A stretch of DNA of 64,000 nt from Flavobacterium agri (GTDB lineage Bacteria > Bacteroidota > Bacteroidia > Flavobacteriales > Flavobacteriaceae), in assembly GCF_013401995.1 (NCBI RefSeq), contig NZ_JACBJI010000004.1, positions 1-64,000 of the forward strand, given 5' to 3'. The notes under the pieces are model-generated. The model worked only from the letters and a program-made list of their open reading frames with translations. It had not been told where the DNA came from and searched no databases. Below are positions 43,428-52,742 of the stretch, in pieces; position 1 is the first letter of the stretch, and each line of letters begins with the position of its first letter. The position numbers and the translations under genes are program-made.

Positions 43428-46400
43428 ATGAACGCCAAATTTACGGAATACAAAGGGCTAGACCTGCCTACAGTAGCATCCGAAGTCCTCGATTTCTGGA
43501 AGAAGAATCACATATTCGAGCAAAGTGTAACCAGCCGTGAAGGCGCGCAACCTTACGTGTTTTTCGAAGGTCCGCCGTCGGCTAACGGTTTGCCCGGGAT
43601 TCACCACGTAATGGCGCGTGCGATCAAAGACATTTTCTGCCGATACAAAACCCAGAAAGGTTTCCAGGTGAAAAGGAAAGCCGGTTGGGATACGCACGGT
43701 TTGCCTGTAGAACTCGGAACCGAAAAAGAACTCGGCATCACCAAAGAAGACATCGGCAACAAAATCACCGTAGAAGAATACAACGAAGCCTGCAAGCGCA
43801 CCGTGATGCGTTACACCGACGTTTGGAACGACCTCACCGAAAAAATGGGCTATTGGGTCGACATGAACGACCCGTACGTGACCTACGAACCCAAATACAT
43901 GGAAACGGTTTGGTGGTTGCTAAAACAGATTTACGACAAGAATTTACTCTATAAAGGCTACACGATCCAGCCGTATTCGCCAAAAGCGGGAACGGGTTTG
44001 AGCTCGCACGAAGTGAACCAACCCGGCGCGTATCGCGATGTGACCGATACGACTATCGTCGCCCAATTCAAAGCGATTGCCGAGACGCTTCCAAGCTTTT
44101 TGCAAGGTTTCGGAACGGTTCATTTCATGGCTTGGACGACGACGCCTTGGACATTGCCTTCGAACACAGCTTTGACCGTCGGGCCAAAAATCGATTACGT
44201 TCTGGTCAAGACGTTCAACCAATATACGTTTGAGCCGATCAATGTTGTTTTGGCGAAGAATCTTGTCGCGAAACAATTCGGTAAGAACTACGTCGAGTCT
44301 TCGGATTTCGATACTTATAAAGCGGGCGACAAGCAAATCCCTTATCAAATCCTTGCCGAATTCAAAGGTGCGGACACGGTCGGGATCAAATACGAGCAAT
44401 TGTTGCCGTACACGCTTCCGTACCAAAATCCTGAAAACGCGTTCCGTGTGATTTCCGGAGATTTCGTGACTACGGAAGACGGAACCGGAATCGTGCACAC
44501 CGCGCCAACTTTCGGTGCCGACGATGCCAAAGTCGCCAAAGAAGCGACTCCCGAAGTTCCGCCGATGCTTGTTTTGGACGAATTCGGAAATCCCGTTCCG
44601 CTTGTCGACTTGCAAGGAAAATTCACGTCTCACATGGGCGATTTGGCCGGAAAATACGTGAAGAACGAATATTATGACGCCGGAACTGCGCCTGAAAAAT
44701 CGGTCGATGTTGAAATCGCAATCCGTTTAAAGGAAGAGAACAAAGCGTTCAAAGTAGAGAAATACGTCCACAGTTATCCGCACTCGTGGAGAACGGACGA
44801 GCCGCTTTTGTACTATCCGCTCGATTCGTGGTTCATCAAAATGACCGACGTCAAAGAGCGCATGTTCGACCTGAACGAGGAAATAAACTGGAAGCCGAAA
44901 GCGACCGGCGAAGGCCGTTTCGGAAACTGGCTCAAAAATGCGAACGACTGGAACTTGTCGCGCTCGCGTTATTGGGGAATCCCGTTGCCGATCTGGCGTA
45001 CCGAAGACAAATCCGAGGAAATGATCATCGGGTCAGTCGAGCAGCTTTATAACGAAATCGAGAAATCGATCGGCGCCGGTTTCCAATCCGAAAACCCGTT
45101 CAAGGGGTTCGAGGCCGGAAACATGTCCGATGAAAATTATAAACTCGTCGACCTGCACAAGAATGTGGTCGACAACATCACGCTGGTTTCGCCGTCAGGA
45201 AAACCGATGAAACGCGAATCCGACCTTATCGACGTTTGGTTCGATTCGGGCGCGATGCCTTACGCGCAATGGCATTATCCGTTCGAGAACAAAGACAAGA
45301 TTGACGGCAAGAAAGATTTTCCCGCCGATTTTATCGCCGAAGGAGTCGACCAGACGCGCGGTTGGTTCTATACGTTGCATGCGATCGGAACGTTGGTTTT
45401 CGATTCCGTCGCGTATAAAAATGTTCTTTCGAACGGTTTGGTTCTCGATAAAAACGGACAGAAAATGTCGAAACGCCTCGGAAACGCGGTCGATCCGTTC
45501 ACGACCTTGGGCGAATACGGTGCCGATGCGACGCGTTGGTACATGATTTCGAACGCGAATCCTTGGGACAACCTGAAATTCGACATCGAAGGCGTGGCCG
45601 AAGTGCGTCGAAAGTTCTTCGGAACGCTTTATAATACGTATAGTTTCTTTGCGTTATATGCGAACATCGACGGTTTCAAATATTCTGAAGCCGAAATCCC
45701 GATGGAAGAGCGACCTGAAATCGACCGTTGGATCATTTCGGAACTGAATACGCTCGTGAAAGACGTCGATTCGTTCTACGCCGATTACGAACCGACGAAA
45801 GCCGCACGCGCGATTTCTGATTTCGTTCAGGAAAACCTGTCGAACTGGTACGTGCGTTTGTGCCGCAGACGTTTCTGGAAAGGCGATTACGCACAAGATA
45901 AGATTGCGGCTTACCAAACGCTTTACACCTGCTTGGTGACGGTTGCCAAACTGGGTGCGCCAATCGCTCCGTTCTATATGGACCAGCTTTATCGCGACCT
46001 CAATAATTTAACGCAAAAGGAAAATTTCGACAGTGTGCATTTGGCAAAATTCCCGGAATTTGTCGAAAACTTTGTTAATAAAACCTTAGAGAGCAAAATG
46101 GGCAAGGCCCAAACGATTTCTTCGTTGGTTTTGTCGCTTCGCAAAAAGGAAATGATCAAAGTGCGTCAACCGCTGCAAAAGGTTATGATTCCTGTGCTTG
46201 ACGCGAATCAGAAGGCTGAAATCGAGGCCATTTCCGACCTCGTGAAAGCCGAAGTGAACGTCAAGGAAATCGAACTTTTAGACGATGCGTCCGGTGTTTT
46301 GGTCAAGCAGATCAAGCCGAATTTCAAGGCATTAGGACCGCGTTTCGGAAAAGATATGGGGTTGATTTCCAAAGAAATACAAGGTTTTTCCCAAGAGCAC

Positions 46401-46817
46401 ATCGCCCAATTGGAGCGCGAAGGCGAGCTTACGCTTGCCATATCGGGAAAAGATACTACTTTAACAACCGCCGATGTCGAGATCTCATCACAGGATATCG
46501 AAGGTTGGTTGGTAGCGAATTCAGGCGCGATAACTGTAGCTCTGGACATTACGATTACCGACGAACTCAAGAACGAAGGCATCGCACGAGAACTCGTGAA
46601 CCGCATCCAAAACATGAGAAAGGATTCCGGATTCGAAGTGACCGACAAGATTACGGTGAGTTTACAAAGCGAACAAACATTGAACAAGGCCATCGAAAGT
46701 TTTGGCCAATACATCAAAGACGAAACACTAACCAAGGAACTGGTCATCAGCGAAAGCGTTGACGGAACCGATGTCGAATTCGACGATATCAAAACATCAG
46801 TATTAATCTCAAAATAA
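43428..46817 (+). CDS. ileS: Isoleucine-tRNA ligase, IleRS2 type with swapped HIGH motif
   Basis: 1,129 residues from the ATG at 43428 (MNAKFTEYKGLDLP), the usual length and start of the long, eukaryote-like IleRS2. The class I active-site signature reads P-P-S-A-N-G-L-P-G-I-H-H (bases 43596-43607): G-I-H-H instead of H-I-G-H, with the first His and the Gly exchanged. The second signature K-M-S-K-R is intact in 'NGQKMSKRLGNAVDP'. The editing domain ('WTTTPWTLPSNTA') is present. It charges tRNA-Ile. IleRS2 carrying the exchanged motif is linked to mupirocin hyper-resistance in other bacteria. The alternative ATG at 43419 would add MHQ. Co-transcribed with the DksA-like gene 9 bases downstream. 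Confidence 0.95.
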   Translation: MNAKFTEYKGLDLPTVASEVLDFWKKNHIFEQSVTSREGAQPYVFFEGPPSANGLPGIHHVMARAIKDIFCRYKTQKGFQVKRKAGWDTHGLPVELGTEKELGITKEDIGNKITVEEYNEACKRTVMRYTDVWNDLTEKMGYWVDMNDPYVTYEPKYMETVWWLLKQIYDKNLLYKGYTIQPYSPKAGTGLSSHEVNQPGAYRDVTDTTIVAQFKAIAETLPSFLQGFGTVHFMAWTTTPWTLPSNTALTVGPKIDYVLVKTFNQYTFEPINVVLAKNLVAKQFGKNYVESSDFDTYKAGDKQIPYQILAEFKGADTVGIKYEQLLPYTLPYQNPENAFRVISGDFVTTEDGTGIVHTAPTFGADDAKVAKEATPEVPPMLVLDEFGNPVPLVDLQGKFTSHMGDLAGKYVKNEYYDAGTAPEKSVDVEIAIRLKEENKAFKVEKYVHSYPHSWRTDEPLLYYPLDSWFIKMTDVKERMFDLNEEINWKPKATGEGRFGNWLKNANDWNLSRSRYWGIPLPIWRTEDKSEEMIIGSVEQLYNEIEKSIGAGFQSENPFKGFEAGNMSDENYKLVDLHKNVVDNITLVSPSGKPMKRESDLIDVWFDSGAMPYAQWHYPFENKDKIDGKKDFPADFIAEGVDQTRGWFYTLHAIGTLVFDSVAYKNVLSNGLVLDKNGQKMSKRLGNAVDPFTTLGEYGADATRWYMISNANPWDNLKFDIEGVAEVRRKFFGTLYNTYSFFALYANIDGFKYSEAEIPMEERPEIDRWIISELNTLVKDVDSFYADYEPTKAARAISDFVQENLSNWYVRLCRRRFWKGDYAQDKIAAYQTLYTCLVTVAKLGAPIAPFYMDQLYRDLNNLTQKENFDSVHLAKFPEFVENFVNKTLESKMGKAQTISSLVLSLRKKEMIKVRQPLQKVMIPVLDANQKAEIEAISDLVKAEVNVKEIELLDDASGVLVKQIKPNFKALGPRFGKDMGLISKEIQGFSQEHIAQLEREGELTLAISGKDTTLTTADVEISSQDIEGWLVANSGAITVALDITITDELKNEGIARELVNRIQNMRKDSGFEVTDKITVSLQSEQTLNKAIESFGQYIKDETLTKELVISESVDGTDVEFDDIKTSVLISK

Positions 46818-46826
46818 CTAAACGAA

Positions 46827-47207
46827 ATGGTAGATGAAAAGATTAGATACTCCGATGCCGACCTGGCGGAGTTCAAGGAAATCATTTTGAAGAAAATCGA
46901 AAAAGCCAAAGCCGATCTTGACCTTATAAAAAGCGCCTATATGAACGACTTGAACAACGGAACCGACGACACGTCGCCAACGTTCAAGGCATTCGAGGAA
47001 GGAAGCGAAACCATGTCTAAGGAAGCGAACTCCCAATTGGCGATCCGTCAGGAGAAGTTCATCCGCGACTTGAAGAACGCGCTTTTCAGAGTCGAGAACA
47101 AGACGTACGGCATCTGCAAAGTGACCGGGAAACTTATCAGCAAGGAACGCCTTAAAATCGTTCCTCACGCTACGATGAGCATCGAGGCCAAGAACTTGCA
47201 GCGATAA
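46827..47207 (+). CDS. DksA/TraR-like protein lacking a zinc finger
   Basis: 126 residues: helical N-terminal half ('FKEIILKKIEKAKADLDLIKSAY') with the coiled-coil reach and acidic tip region of the DksA family ('NNGTDDTSPTFKAFEEGSETM'), then 'RVENKTYGICKVTGKLISKERLKIVPHATMSIEAKNLQR'. Only one of the four canonical zinc Cys is left (C-K-V-T, then P-H-A), as in the zinc-independent DksA2 of Pseudomonas, whose motif is C-x-x-T. It likely binds the RNA polymerase secondary channel and mediates the stringent response without zinc. In an operon with ileS. Confidence 0.85.
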   Translation: MVDEKIRYSDADLAEFKEIILKKIEKAKADLDLIKSAYMNDLNNGTDDTSPTFKAFEEGSETMSKEANSQLAIRQEKFIRDLKNALFRVENKTYGICKVTGKLISKERLKIVPHATMSIEAKNLQR

Positions 47208-47224
47208 TATTTTACGAAAGACTG

Positions 47225-47250
47225 AACGCTCCTTGATTGGGGCGTTTTTT
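47225..47250 (+). terminator. Terminator of the ileS - DksA-like operon
   Basis: AACGC pairs with GCGTT (inner CC/GG) with a T run, 17 bases after the stop. Confidence 0.85.
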
Positions 47251-47336
47251 ATATCTGATTTTTTGCCAATTGGTTCTGGCAAAGCCAATTATTTGCTAAA
47301 TCTGCAAATTCCGGTCCTTATAATTGGGATTTGGGA

Positions 47337-47366
47337 TTTGGAATTTCGTTTTTTCATTTACTTTTG
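47337..47366 (+). promoter_or_regulatory. Promoter of lspA
   Basis: TTTG (47337-47340), 18 bases, TACTTTTG (47359-47366), then 19 bases to the ATG at 47386. This is a good match to the Bacteroidota -33/-7 consensus. Confidence 0.7.
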
Positions 47367-47385
47367 CCGCTTTAACAACTACTGC

Positions 47386-48042
47386 ATGTCATTACGGAAC
47401 GCGTACCTGCTCATTTTCTTAGTGTTGATCGTTGATCAGTTCAGCAAAATCTACATCAAGACGAATTTTATCCACGGCGATGAGGTTCGCGTTTTCAGTT
47501 GGTTCCGTATTCTTTTCATCGAAAACGAAGGAATGGCGTGGGGAACGAAAATCCCGGGCGCGTATGGAAAGCTCATTCTGACCGTTTTCCGATTGCTCGC
47601 TGTCGTCGGTATCGGATACTGGTTGTGGACGGCCGTTAAAGCGCACAGTTCACGTTATCTTGTCGTCGCCATCGCGTTGATTTTCGCGGGCGCTTTGGGC
47701 AACATCATCGATTCTGTATTCTACGGCGTGATTTTCTCGAGCAGCCACGGTCAATTGGCCGAAATGATGCCGCAACATGCCTACGGTACGTGGTTTCACG
47801 GAAAAGTGGTCGACATGCTGTACTTCCCGATAATCGAAAATTACCAGCTTCCGTCTTGGGTCCCGATTTGGGGAGGCGAGAAAATCACGTTCTTCAACGC
47901 GATCTTCAACATTGCCGATACGGCGATTTCTGTAGGAGTAGGGATTTTGATCGTCTTCAACAAAAAAGCGTTCCATAAAAAGGAAACTTCAGAAGATACT
48001 ATCGTCACGACTCACGAAACGTCTGCACCGGCAAACGAATAA
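47386..48042 (+). CDS. lspA: Lipoprotein signal peptidase II
   Basis: 218 residues with four transmembrane helices. The catalytic Asp pair is in 'LGNIIDSVFYG' and 'FNIADTAISVG' (conserved N-x-x-D and N-x-A-D). Between them is a roughly 60-residue extracytoplasmic insertion ('SSSHGQLAEMMPQHAYGTWFHGKVVDMLYFPI'), longer than E. coli LspA and typical of Bacteroidota. It cleaves prolipoproteins after lipid attachment. The start is 47386, 19 bases after the -7 box; the longer frame (47233) is rejected. Overlaps the convergent 5-formyl-THF cyclo-ligase gene by 31 bases. Confidence 0.95.
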   Translation: MSLRNAYLLIFLVLIVDQFSKIYIKTNFIHGDEVRVFSWFRILFIENEGMAWGTKIPGAYGKLILTVFRLLAVVGIGYWLWTAVKAHSSRYLVVAIALIFAGALGNIIDSVFYGVIFSSSHGQLAEMMPQHAYGTWFHGKVVDMLYFPIIENYQLPSWVPIWGGEKITFFNAIFNIADTAISVGVGILIVFNKKAFHKKETSEDTIVTTHETSAPANE

Positions 48043-48596
48043 GTCTTTTCGGGCGTGATGCAATAATCGAGCTTCACATCGCTTTCAAAAACATCTTCCC
48101 AGGTATCGACGGCTTCGAAGAATGACAATCCGATCTTGATGGTTTCGGGTTTGCATTTGGCGAGAAACTTGTCGTAAAACCCTTTTCCGTATCCGATGCG
48201 GTTTCCGGTATCGTCAAAACACAAAAGCGGTACGAAAACCACGTCTATTTTGTCGATGGGAATTTCGATTCCGTCTTCGGGTTCGGGGATTCCGTTCGGG
48301 TTCGGGATAATTTTGGTGTCGTCGGTCAAAAGGAAATGCGTCATTTCGCGCGTTTCGAAATCGCTTTTGGAAAGGATTGCGTTCTTGTCTTTTCCGGCGA
48401 GCAAGTGCAGGATGAATTCGGTATCGACCTCGTTCTGTTTTTTTATCGGAAGGAAAATATGGTAACACTTGAAATCCCAAATCGGCAATTGCAGCAAACG
48501 GTTCGTGATGACGAGGCTTTTTTGCTCGACCTGATCGGGCGTCAGTTGCAACCGAAGTGTTTTATAGGCGATACGTAAATCCTTTTTGGTGAACAT
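48012..48596 (-). CDS. 5-formyltetrahydrofolate cyclo-ligase
   Basis: 194 residues: 'KKDLRIAYKTLRLQLT' opens the family, ATP-binding 'LPIKKQNEVDTEFIL' follows and the signature 'GNRIGYGKGFYDKFL' is at about 138-152. It converts 5-formyl-THF to 5,10-methenyl-THF. The 3' end overlaps the end of lspA by 31 bases on the opposite strand. Confidence 0.93.
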   Translation of the reverse strand: MFTKKDLRIAYKTLRLQLTPDQVEQKSLVITNRLLQLPIWDFKCYHIFLPIKKQNEVDTEFILHLLAGKDKNAILSKSDFETREMTHFLLTDDTKIIPNPNGIPEPEDGIEIPIDKIDVVFVPLLCFDDTGNRIGYGKGFYDKFLAKCKPETIKIGLSFFEAVDTWEDVFESDVKLDYCITPEKTYSFAGADVS

Positions 48597-48676
48597 CGCG
48601 ATAATTTTGGCTGTTAAAAGTACTTAAATTTCGGTTTTGGGCGCAAACCCAGCTACGTTCCTTTATCGCGATTCGT

Positions 48677-48684
48677 TACATTTG
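48677..48684 (+). promoter_or_regulatory. -7 box of uvrC
   Basis: TACATTTG, TAnnTTTG match, 6 bases before the ATG at 48691, so the leader would be a few bases at most. It lies inside the longer frame that opens at 48637. Confidence 0.45.
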
Positions 48685-48690
48685 TACACT

Positions 48691-50511
48691 ATGGAATCTC
48701 CTTCATTGGCCTTGCAAATACAGACCTTACCCGATTCTCCGGGCGTTTACCAGTATTTCGACAAGGACGAAAAATTGCTGTATGTCGGGAAGGCGAAAAA
48801 CCTAAAAAAACGCGTTTCCTCGTATTTCAACAAAGTGCACGACAACGCCAAGACGAACGTCATGGTGCGCAAGATCGCGACCATTAAACACATTGTCGTT
48901 TACAGCGAAAGCGATGCGTTGCTGCTCGAGAACAACATGATCAAGAAACTGCAGCCGCGTTTCAACGTCATGCTCAAGGACGACAAGACGTATCCGTGGA
49001 TATGCATCAAAAGAGAACCGTTCTCGCGTATTTTTTCCACACGTAAAATGATCAAGGACGGATCTGAATATTTCGGGCCGTACACGAGTTTCAAGACGAT
49101 TTACACGATTTTGGATATGATCAAGGAATTGTATCCGCTGCGCACCTGCAATTACGATCTGACGCCCGAAAATATCCGAAGCGGAAAGTTCAAAGTGTGT
49201 CTCGAATACCATATCGGCAATTGCAAAGGCCCGTGCGAAGGCCATGAACCGTTGTCGGTTTATCAGGATCACGTCGATCAGATCCGCGAGATTCTCAAAG
49301 GAAATTTCAAGGACAGTTTGCGCGAATTCAAGAAACAGATGCAATTTTTCGCATCCGAAATGGAATTCGAGAAAGCACAGGTCATGAAGAACAAAATCGA
49401 TGTTTTGGAAAACTATCAATCGCGTTCTATGGTCGCGAACCCGAAGATCACAAATGTCGACGTTTTCTCGATCGTGTCGGACGAAGCTTCGGCCTACATC
49501 AACTATTTACAGATTTCACACGGTTCGGTGATTCGGTCACATACGTTGGAACTCAAGAAAAAGCTCGATGAATCGGATGAGGAGCTACTCGAAATCGGCA
49601 TCGTCGAAATCATGGAGCGCTTCGAACTCAAACTCAAAGAAGTCATCGTTCCGTTCAACGTCGATTTGGGCGAGAAAGTCAACGTCACCGTTCCGCAACT
49701 AGGCGATAAAAAACAAATTCTGGAATTGTCGATCAGAAATGCGAAATACCATCGCATGGAACAGATGAAACAAATGCAGATCGTCGATCCCGACCGACAC
49801 ACGACGCGCATCATGGCGCAGATGAAAAAAGATTTGCGTTTGCCCGAAGAGCCGCGCCACATAGAGTGTTTCGACAACTCGAACATTCAGGGAACGAACC
49901 CGGTTTCGGCCTGTGTCGTGTTCAAGGACGGCAAGCCGAGCAAGAAAGATTACCGCCATTTCAACATAAAAACCGTCGAAGGCCCGAATGATTTCGCGTC
50001 TATGGAAGAAGTCGTGCACCGTCGTTACAAACGGCTTTTGGACGAAAACGAGCCGCTTCCGCAACTGATCATCATCGACGGAGGGAAAGGACAGCTTTCG
50101 GCCGCATTGAAAAGTCTCGAACTGCTTGGTTTGAGAGGAAAAATCTCGATCATCGGCATCGCGAAACGACTCGAGGAATTGTTTTATCCCGAAGATCCGA
50201 TTCCGTTGTATCTCGATAAAAAATCGGAAACGCTCAAAATCATACAGCAATTGAGGAACGAGGCGCACCGTTTCGGTATCACGCACCATCGCGACCGACG
50301 CAGCAAAGGCGCGCTACAGACCTCGATGGAAACCATTCCCGGAATCGGCGAAAAGACCATGCAGACGCTGATTAAGCATTTCAAATCGGTCAAAAGACTC
50401 AAAGAAGCCCAAGAATCTGCTATAGCCGAGGTAATTGGGCCGTCTAAAGCCAAAAAAATTACCGACTTTTACCATTCACAAAACCAAACAGATGATCGGA
50501 AGCAGGTGTAG
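48691..50511 (+). CDS. uvrC: Excinuclease ABC subunit C
   Basis: 606 residues: N-terminal GIY-YIG nuclease ('SPGVYQYFDKDEKLLYVGKAKNLKKRVSSYF', about 15-45), the cysteine-rich 'CLEYHIGNCKGPCEG' region, the UvrB-binding motif, the second nuclease half ('IECFDNSNIQGTNPVSACVVF'), and two C-terminal helix-hairpin-helix motifs ('IPGIGEKTMQTLIKHFKSVKRL'). It makes the dual incision in nucleotide excision repair. I start at 48691. The patatin/barrel gene begins 1 base after the stop. Confidence 0.95.
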   Translation: MESPSLALQIQTLPDSPGVYQYFDKDEKLLYVGKAKNLKKRVSSYFNKVHDNAKTNVMVRKIATIKHIVVYSESDALLLENNMIKKLQPRFNVMLKDDKTYPWICIKREPFSRIFSTRKMIKDGSEYFGPYTSFKTIYTILDMIKELYPLRTCNYDLTPENIRSGKFKVCLEYHIGNCKGPCEGHEPLSVYQDHVDQIREILKGNFKDSLREFKKQMQFFASEMEFEKAQVMKNKIDVLENYQSRSMVANPKITNVDVFSIVSDEASAYINYLQISHGSVIRSHTLELKKKLDESDEELLEIGIVEIMERFELKLKEVIVPFNVDLGEKVNVTVPQLGDKKQILELSIRNAKYHRMEQMKQMQIVDPDRHTTRIMAQMKKDLRLPEEPRHIECFDNSNIQGTNPVSACVVFKDGKPSKKDYRHFNIKTVEGPNDFASMEEVVHRRYKRLLDENEPLPQLIIIDGGKGQLSAALKSLELLGLRGKISIIGIAKRLEELFYPEDPIPLYLDKKSETLKIIQQLRNEAHRFGITHHRDRRSKGALQTSMETIPGIGEKTMQTLIKHFKSVKRLKEAQESAIAEVIGPSKAKKITDFYHSQNQTDDRKQV

Positions 50512-50512
50512 A

Positions 50513-52738
50513 ATGAAAATCCGCGGCATAATGTCGCTGATTTGCGTGTTGCTGTTTCCGATGGCGGTTTTTGCCCAAGACACGGTCGTCAAGCCGCGCC
50601 CGAAAATCGGATTGGTTTTGAGTGGCGGCGGGGCGAAAGGTTTTGCGCACATCGGCGTGTTGAAAGTGCTCGAGAAAACCGGCGTCAAGATCGATTACAT
50701 TGGCGGGACGAGCATGGGCGCGATCATCGGTGGATTGTACGCTTCGGGTTACAATGCCACGCAAATCGATTCCATTTTCCGATCGACGAATTTCGACGAA
50801 CTTTTGGGTGATTACATCCCGCGCGCTTCCAAGAATTTTTACGGCAAACGCAACGACGAGCTGTATGCGCTTACGCTTCCGTTCCAAAAGATGAGAATCG
50901 GGATTCCGCGTTCGTATTCCAAAGGCATCTACAATTACAACCTGATCGCGAAACTTACGCATAACGTGCGCCATGTGCGCGATTTCAACAAACTTCCGAT
51001 TCCGTTTTTGTGTATCGCGACCGATATCGAAACGGGTGAGGAAATCCTGCTCAACAAAGGTTATCTGCCGCAAGCGATCCGAGCGAGTGCCGCGCTTCCT
51101 ACGGTTTTCAGTCCTGTCGAGCTCGACGGGAGATTGCTCGTAGACGGTGGTGTTTCGAACAATTATCCGATAGATGAGGTGCGAAAACTTGGTGCCGACA
51201 TCATCATCGGCGTCGACGTTCAGGACGATTTGAAAGACCGTGAATATTTGAGTGACGCCACTCGCATCCTGTCGCAGATTTCGAATCTGCAGATGATCGA
51301 GAAAATGCAGCAGAAAAAGAAGCAAACCGAGATCTACATCAAACCCGACATGTCCGATTACAGCGTGATTTCGTTCAGCAACGGCGCCCAAATCATCGAC
51401 GAAGGCGAACGTGCGGCTTGGGAACAAGCGTATAAACTGCGCGCGATCACGGTGCAAAAAGGCGAGTACCATCGTCCGGACATCAAAGTCCAAAAAGACA
51501 GCCTGAACATCAAGAACATCAACATCGACAAGCTCGACAACTTTACCCGTGCCTATATCATCGGGAAATTGCGGTTCAAGAACGGCAGCAAGATTTGTTA
51601 CGACGATTTGCGCGCGGGTATCGACAATCTAACGGGAACGCAGAATTTCAGTTCGATCAGTTATTCGCTCGAAAAGACGGCGACGGGCGACGAATTGCGC
51701 CTGCATTTGGTCGAAAATCCGATTCGCACGTACCTTAAATTTGGGCTTCACTACGACGGTTTGTACAAAAGCGGCATTTTGATGAACGTGACGACCAAAC
51801 GCGTTTTGTTCAAGAACGATGTGGTTTCGGCCGACGTGATTTTGGGCGACAACTTCCGTTACAACTTCGATTATTACGTAGACAACGGCTTTTACTTCAG
51901 TTTCGGATTGCGCTCGCGCTACAACAGTTTCAACCGAAATGTCGGGACCGATTTCAGCAACGGCGCGCTTCTGGATTCTCTCGGTTTGAATACGCTCAAC
52001 ATCAATTTTTCGGATTTGTCGCATCAGGCGTATATCCAGACGCTTTTCATCCAAAAGTTCATGATCGGCGCCGGATTGGAGTGGAAACACCTCAAAATCA
52101 AGTCGGAAACGATCCAGAACCAAACCGTTTCGCCGACTTTTGAGCAAAGCGATTATTTGAGCGGGCTCGCTTATCTGCGTTACGATTCGTACGACAACCG
52201 TTATTTCCCTAAGAAAGGCTCGTATTTTTCGGGCGATTTCCAAACGTATCTGTACTCGTCCGATTACGGCAACGACTTCGAGAAGTTCTCGATTTTAAAG
52301 GCCGAAATCGGTTTTGCCAAGACGTTCTTCAGGAAATTCACGTTGCGATACGATGTCGAGGCCGGTTCGGCTATAGGCGACCACAGCATACCTTTTTTCG
52401 ATTTCGTGCTCGGCGGATACGGTTTCAGCGGCGTCAACAACATCAAACAATTCTACGGATACGATTTCCTGAGCATTTCGGGAGACAGTTATATCAAGAC
52501 CGGACTTACGTTCGATTATGAGATTTTCAGGAAACACCACGTAAATGTCGCGGCCAATTTCGCGAATCTGGGCAGTAACATCTATGCCGACGGTTCTTGG
52601 GTTTCATGGCCGCATTATACGGGTTATGCGGTCGGATACGGAATGGAAACCATAATCGGTCCGATAGAAATCAAATATTCGTGGTCGCCCGAACTTCCTA
52701 AAGGGTTCACGTGGTTCAGTGTCGGATTTTGGTTTTAG
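50513..52738 (+). CDS. Patatin/POTRA/beta-barrel protein, type Vd secretion (PlpD-like)
   Basis: 741 residues. Signal peptide (about 1-21), then a patatin phospholipase domain (about 30-320) with the oxyanion loop G-G-G-A-K-G, the G-T-S-M-G nucleophile elbow and the D-G-G motif ('LLVDGGVSNNYPID'), so an intact Ser-Asp dyad. A POTRA-like segment follows (about 340-440: 'IKNINIDKLDNFTRAYIIGKLRFK'), then a beta-barrel with strands of the surface-antigen/BamA kind ending in aromatic 'GFTWFSVGFWF'. This is the architecture of type Vd autotransporters such as PlpD. Start at 50513 chosen because the signal peptide begins there; ATG at 50492 overlaps uvrC. Confidence 0.88.
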   Translation: MKIRGIMSLICVLLFPMAVFAQDTVVKPRPKIGLVLSGGGAKGFAHIGVLKVLEKTGVKIDYIGGTSMGAIIGGLYASGYNATQIDSIFRSTNFDELLGDYIPRASKNFYGKRNDELYALTLPFQKMRIGIPRSYSKGIYNYNLIAKLTHNVRHVRDFNKLPIPFLCIATDIETGEEILLNKGYLPQAIRASAALPTVFSPVELDGRLLVDGGVSNNYPIDEVRKLGADIIIGVDVQDDLKDREYLSDATRILSQISNLQMIEKMQQKKKQTEIYIKPDMSDYSVISFSNGAQIIDEGERAAWEQAYKLRAITVQKGEYHRPDIKVQKDSLNIKNINIDKLDNFTRAYIIGKLRFKNGSKICYDDLRAGIDNLTGTQNFSSISYSLEKTATGDELRLHLVENPIRTYLKFGLHYDGLYKSGILMNVTTKRVLFKNDVVSADVILGDNFRYNFDYYVDNGFYFSFGLRSRYNSFNRNVGTDFSNGALLDSLGLNTLNINFSDLSHQAYIQTLFIQKFMIGAGLEWKHLKIKSETIQNQTVSPTFEQSDYLSGLAYLRYDSYDNRYFPKKGSYFSGDFQTYLYSSDYGNDFEKFSILKAEIGFAKTFFRKFTLRYDVEAGSAIGDHSIPFFDFVLGGYGFSGVNNIKQFYGYDFLSISGDSYIKTGLTFDYEIFRKHHVNVAANFANLGSNIYADGSWVSWPHYTGYAVGYGMETIIGPIEIKYSWSPELPKGFTWFSVGFWF

Positions 52739-52742
52739 CACG

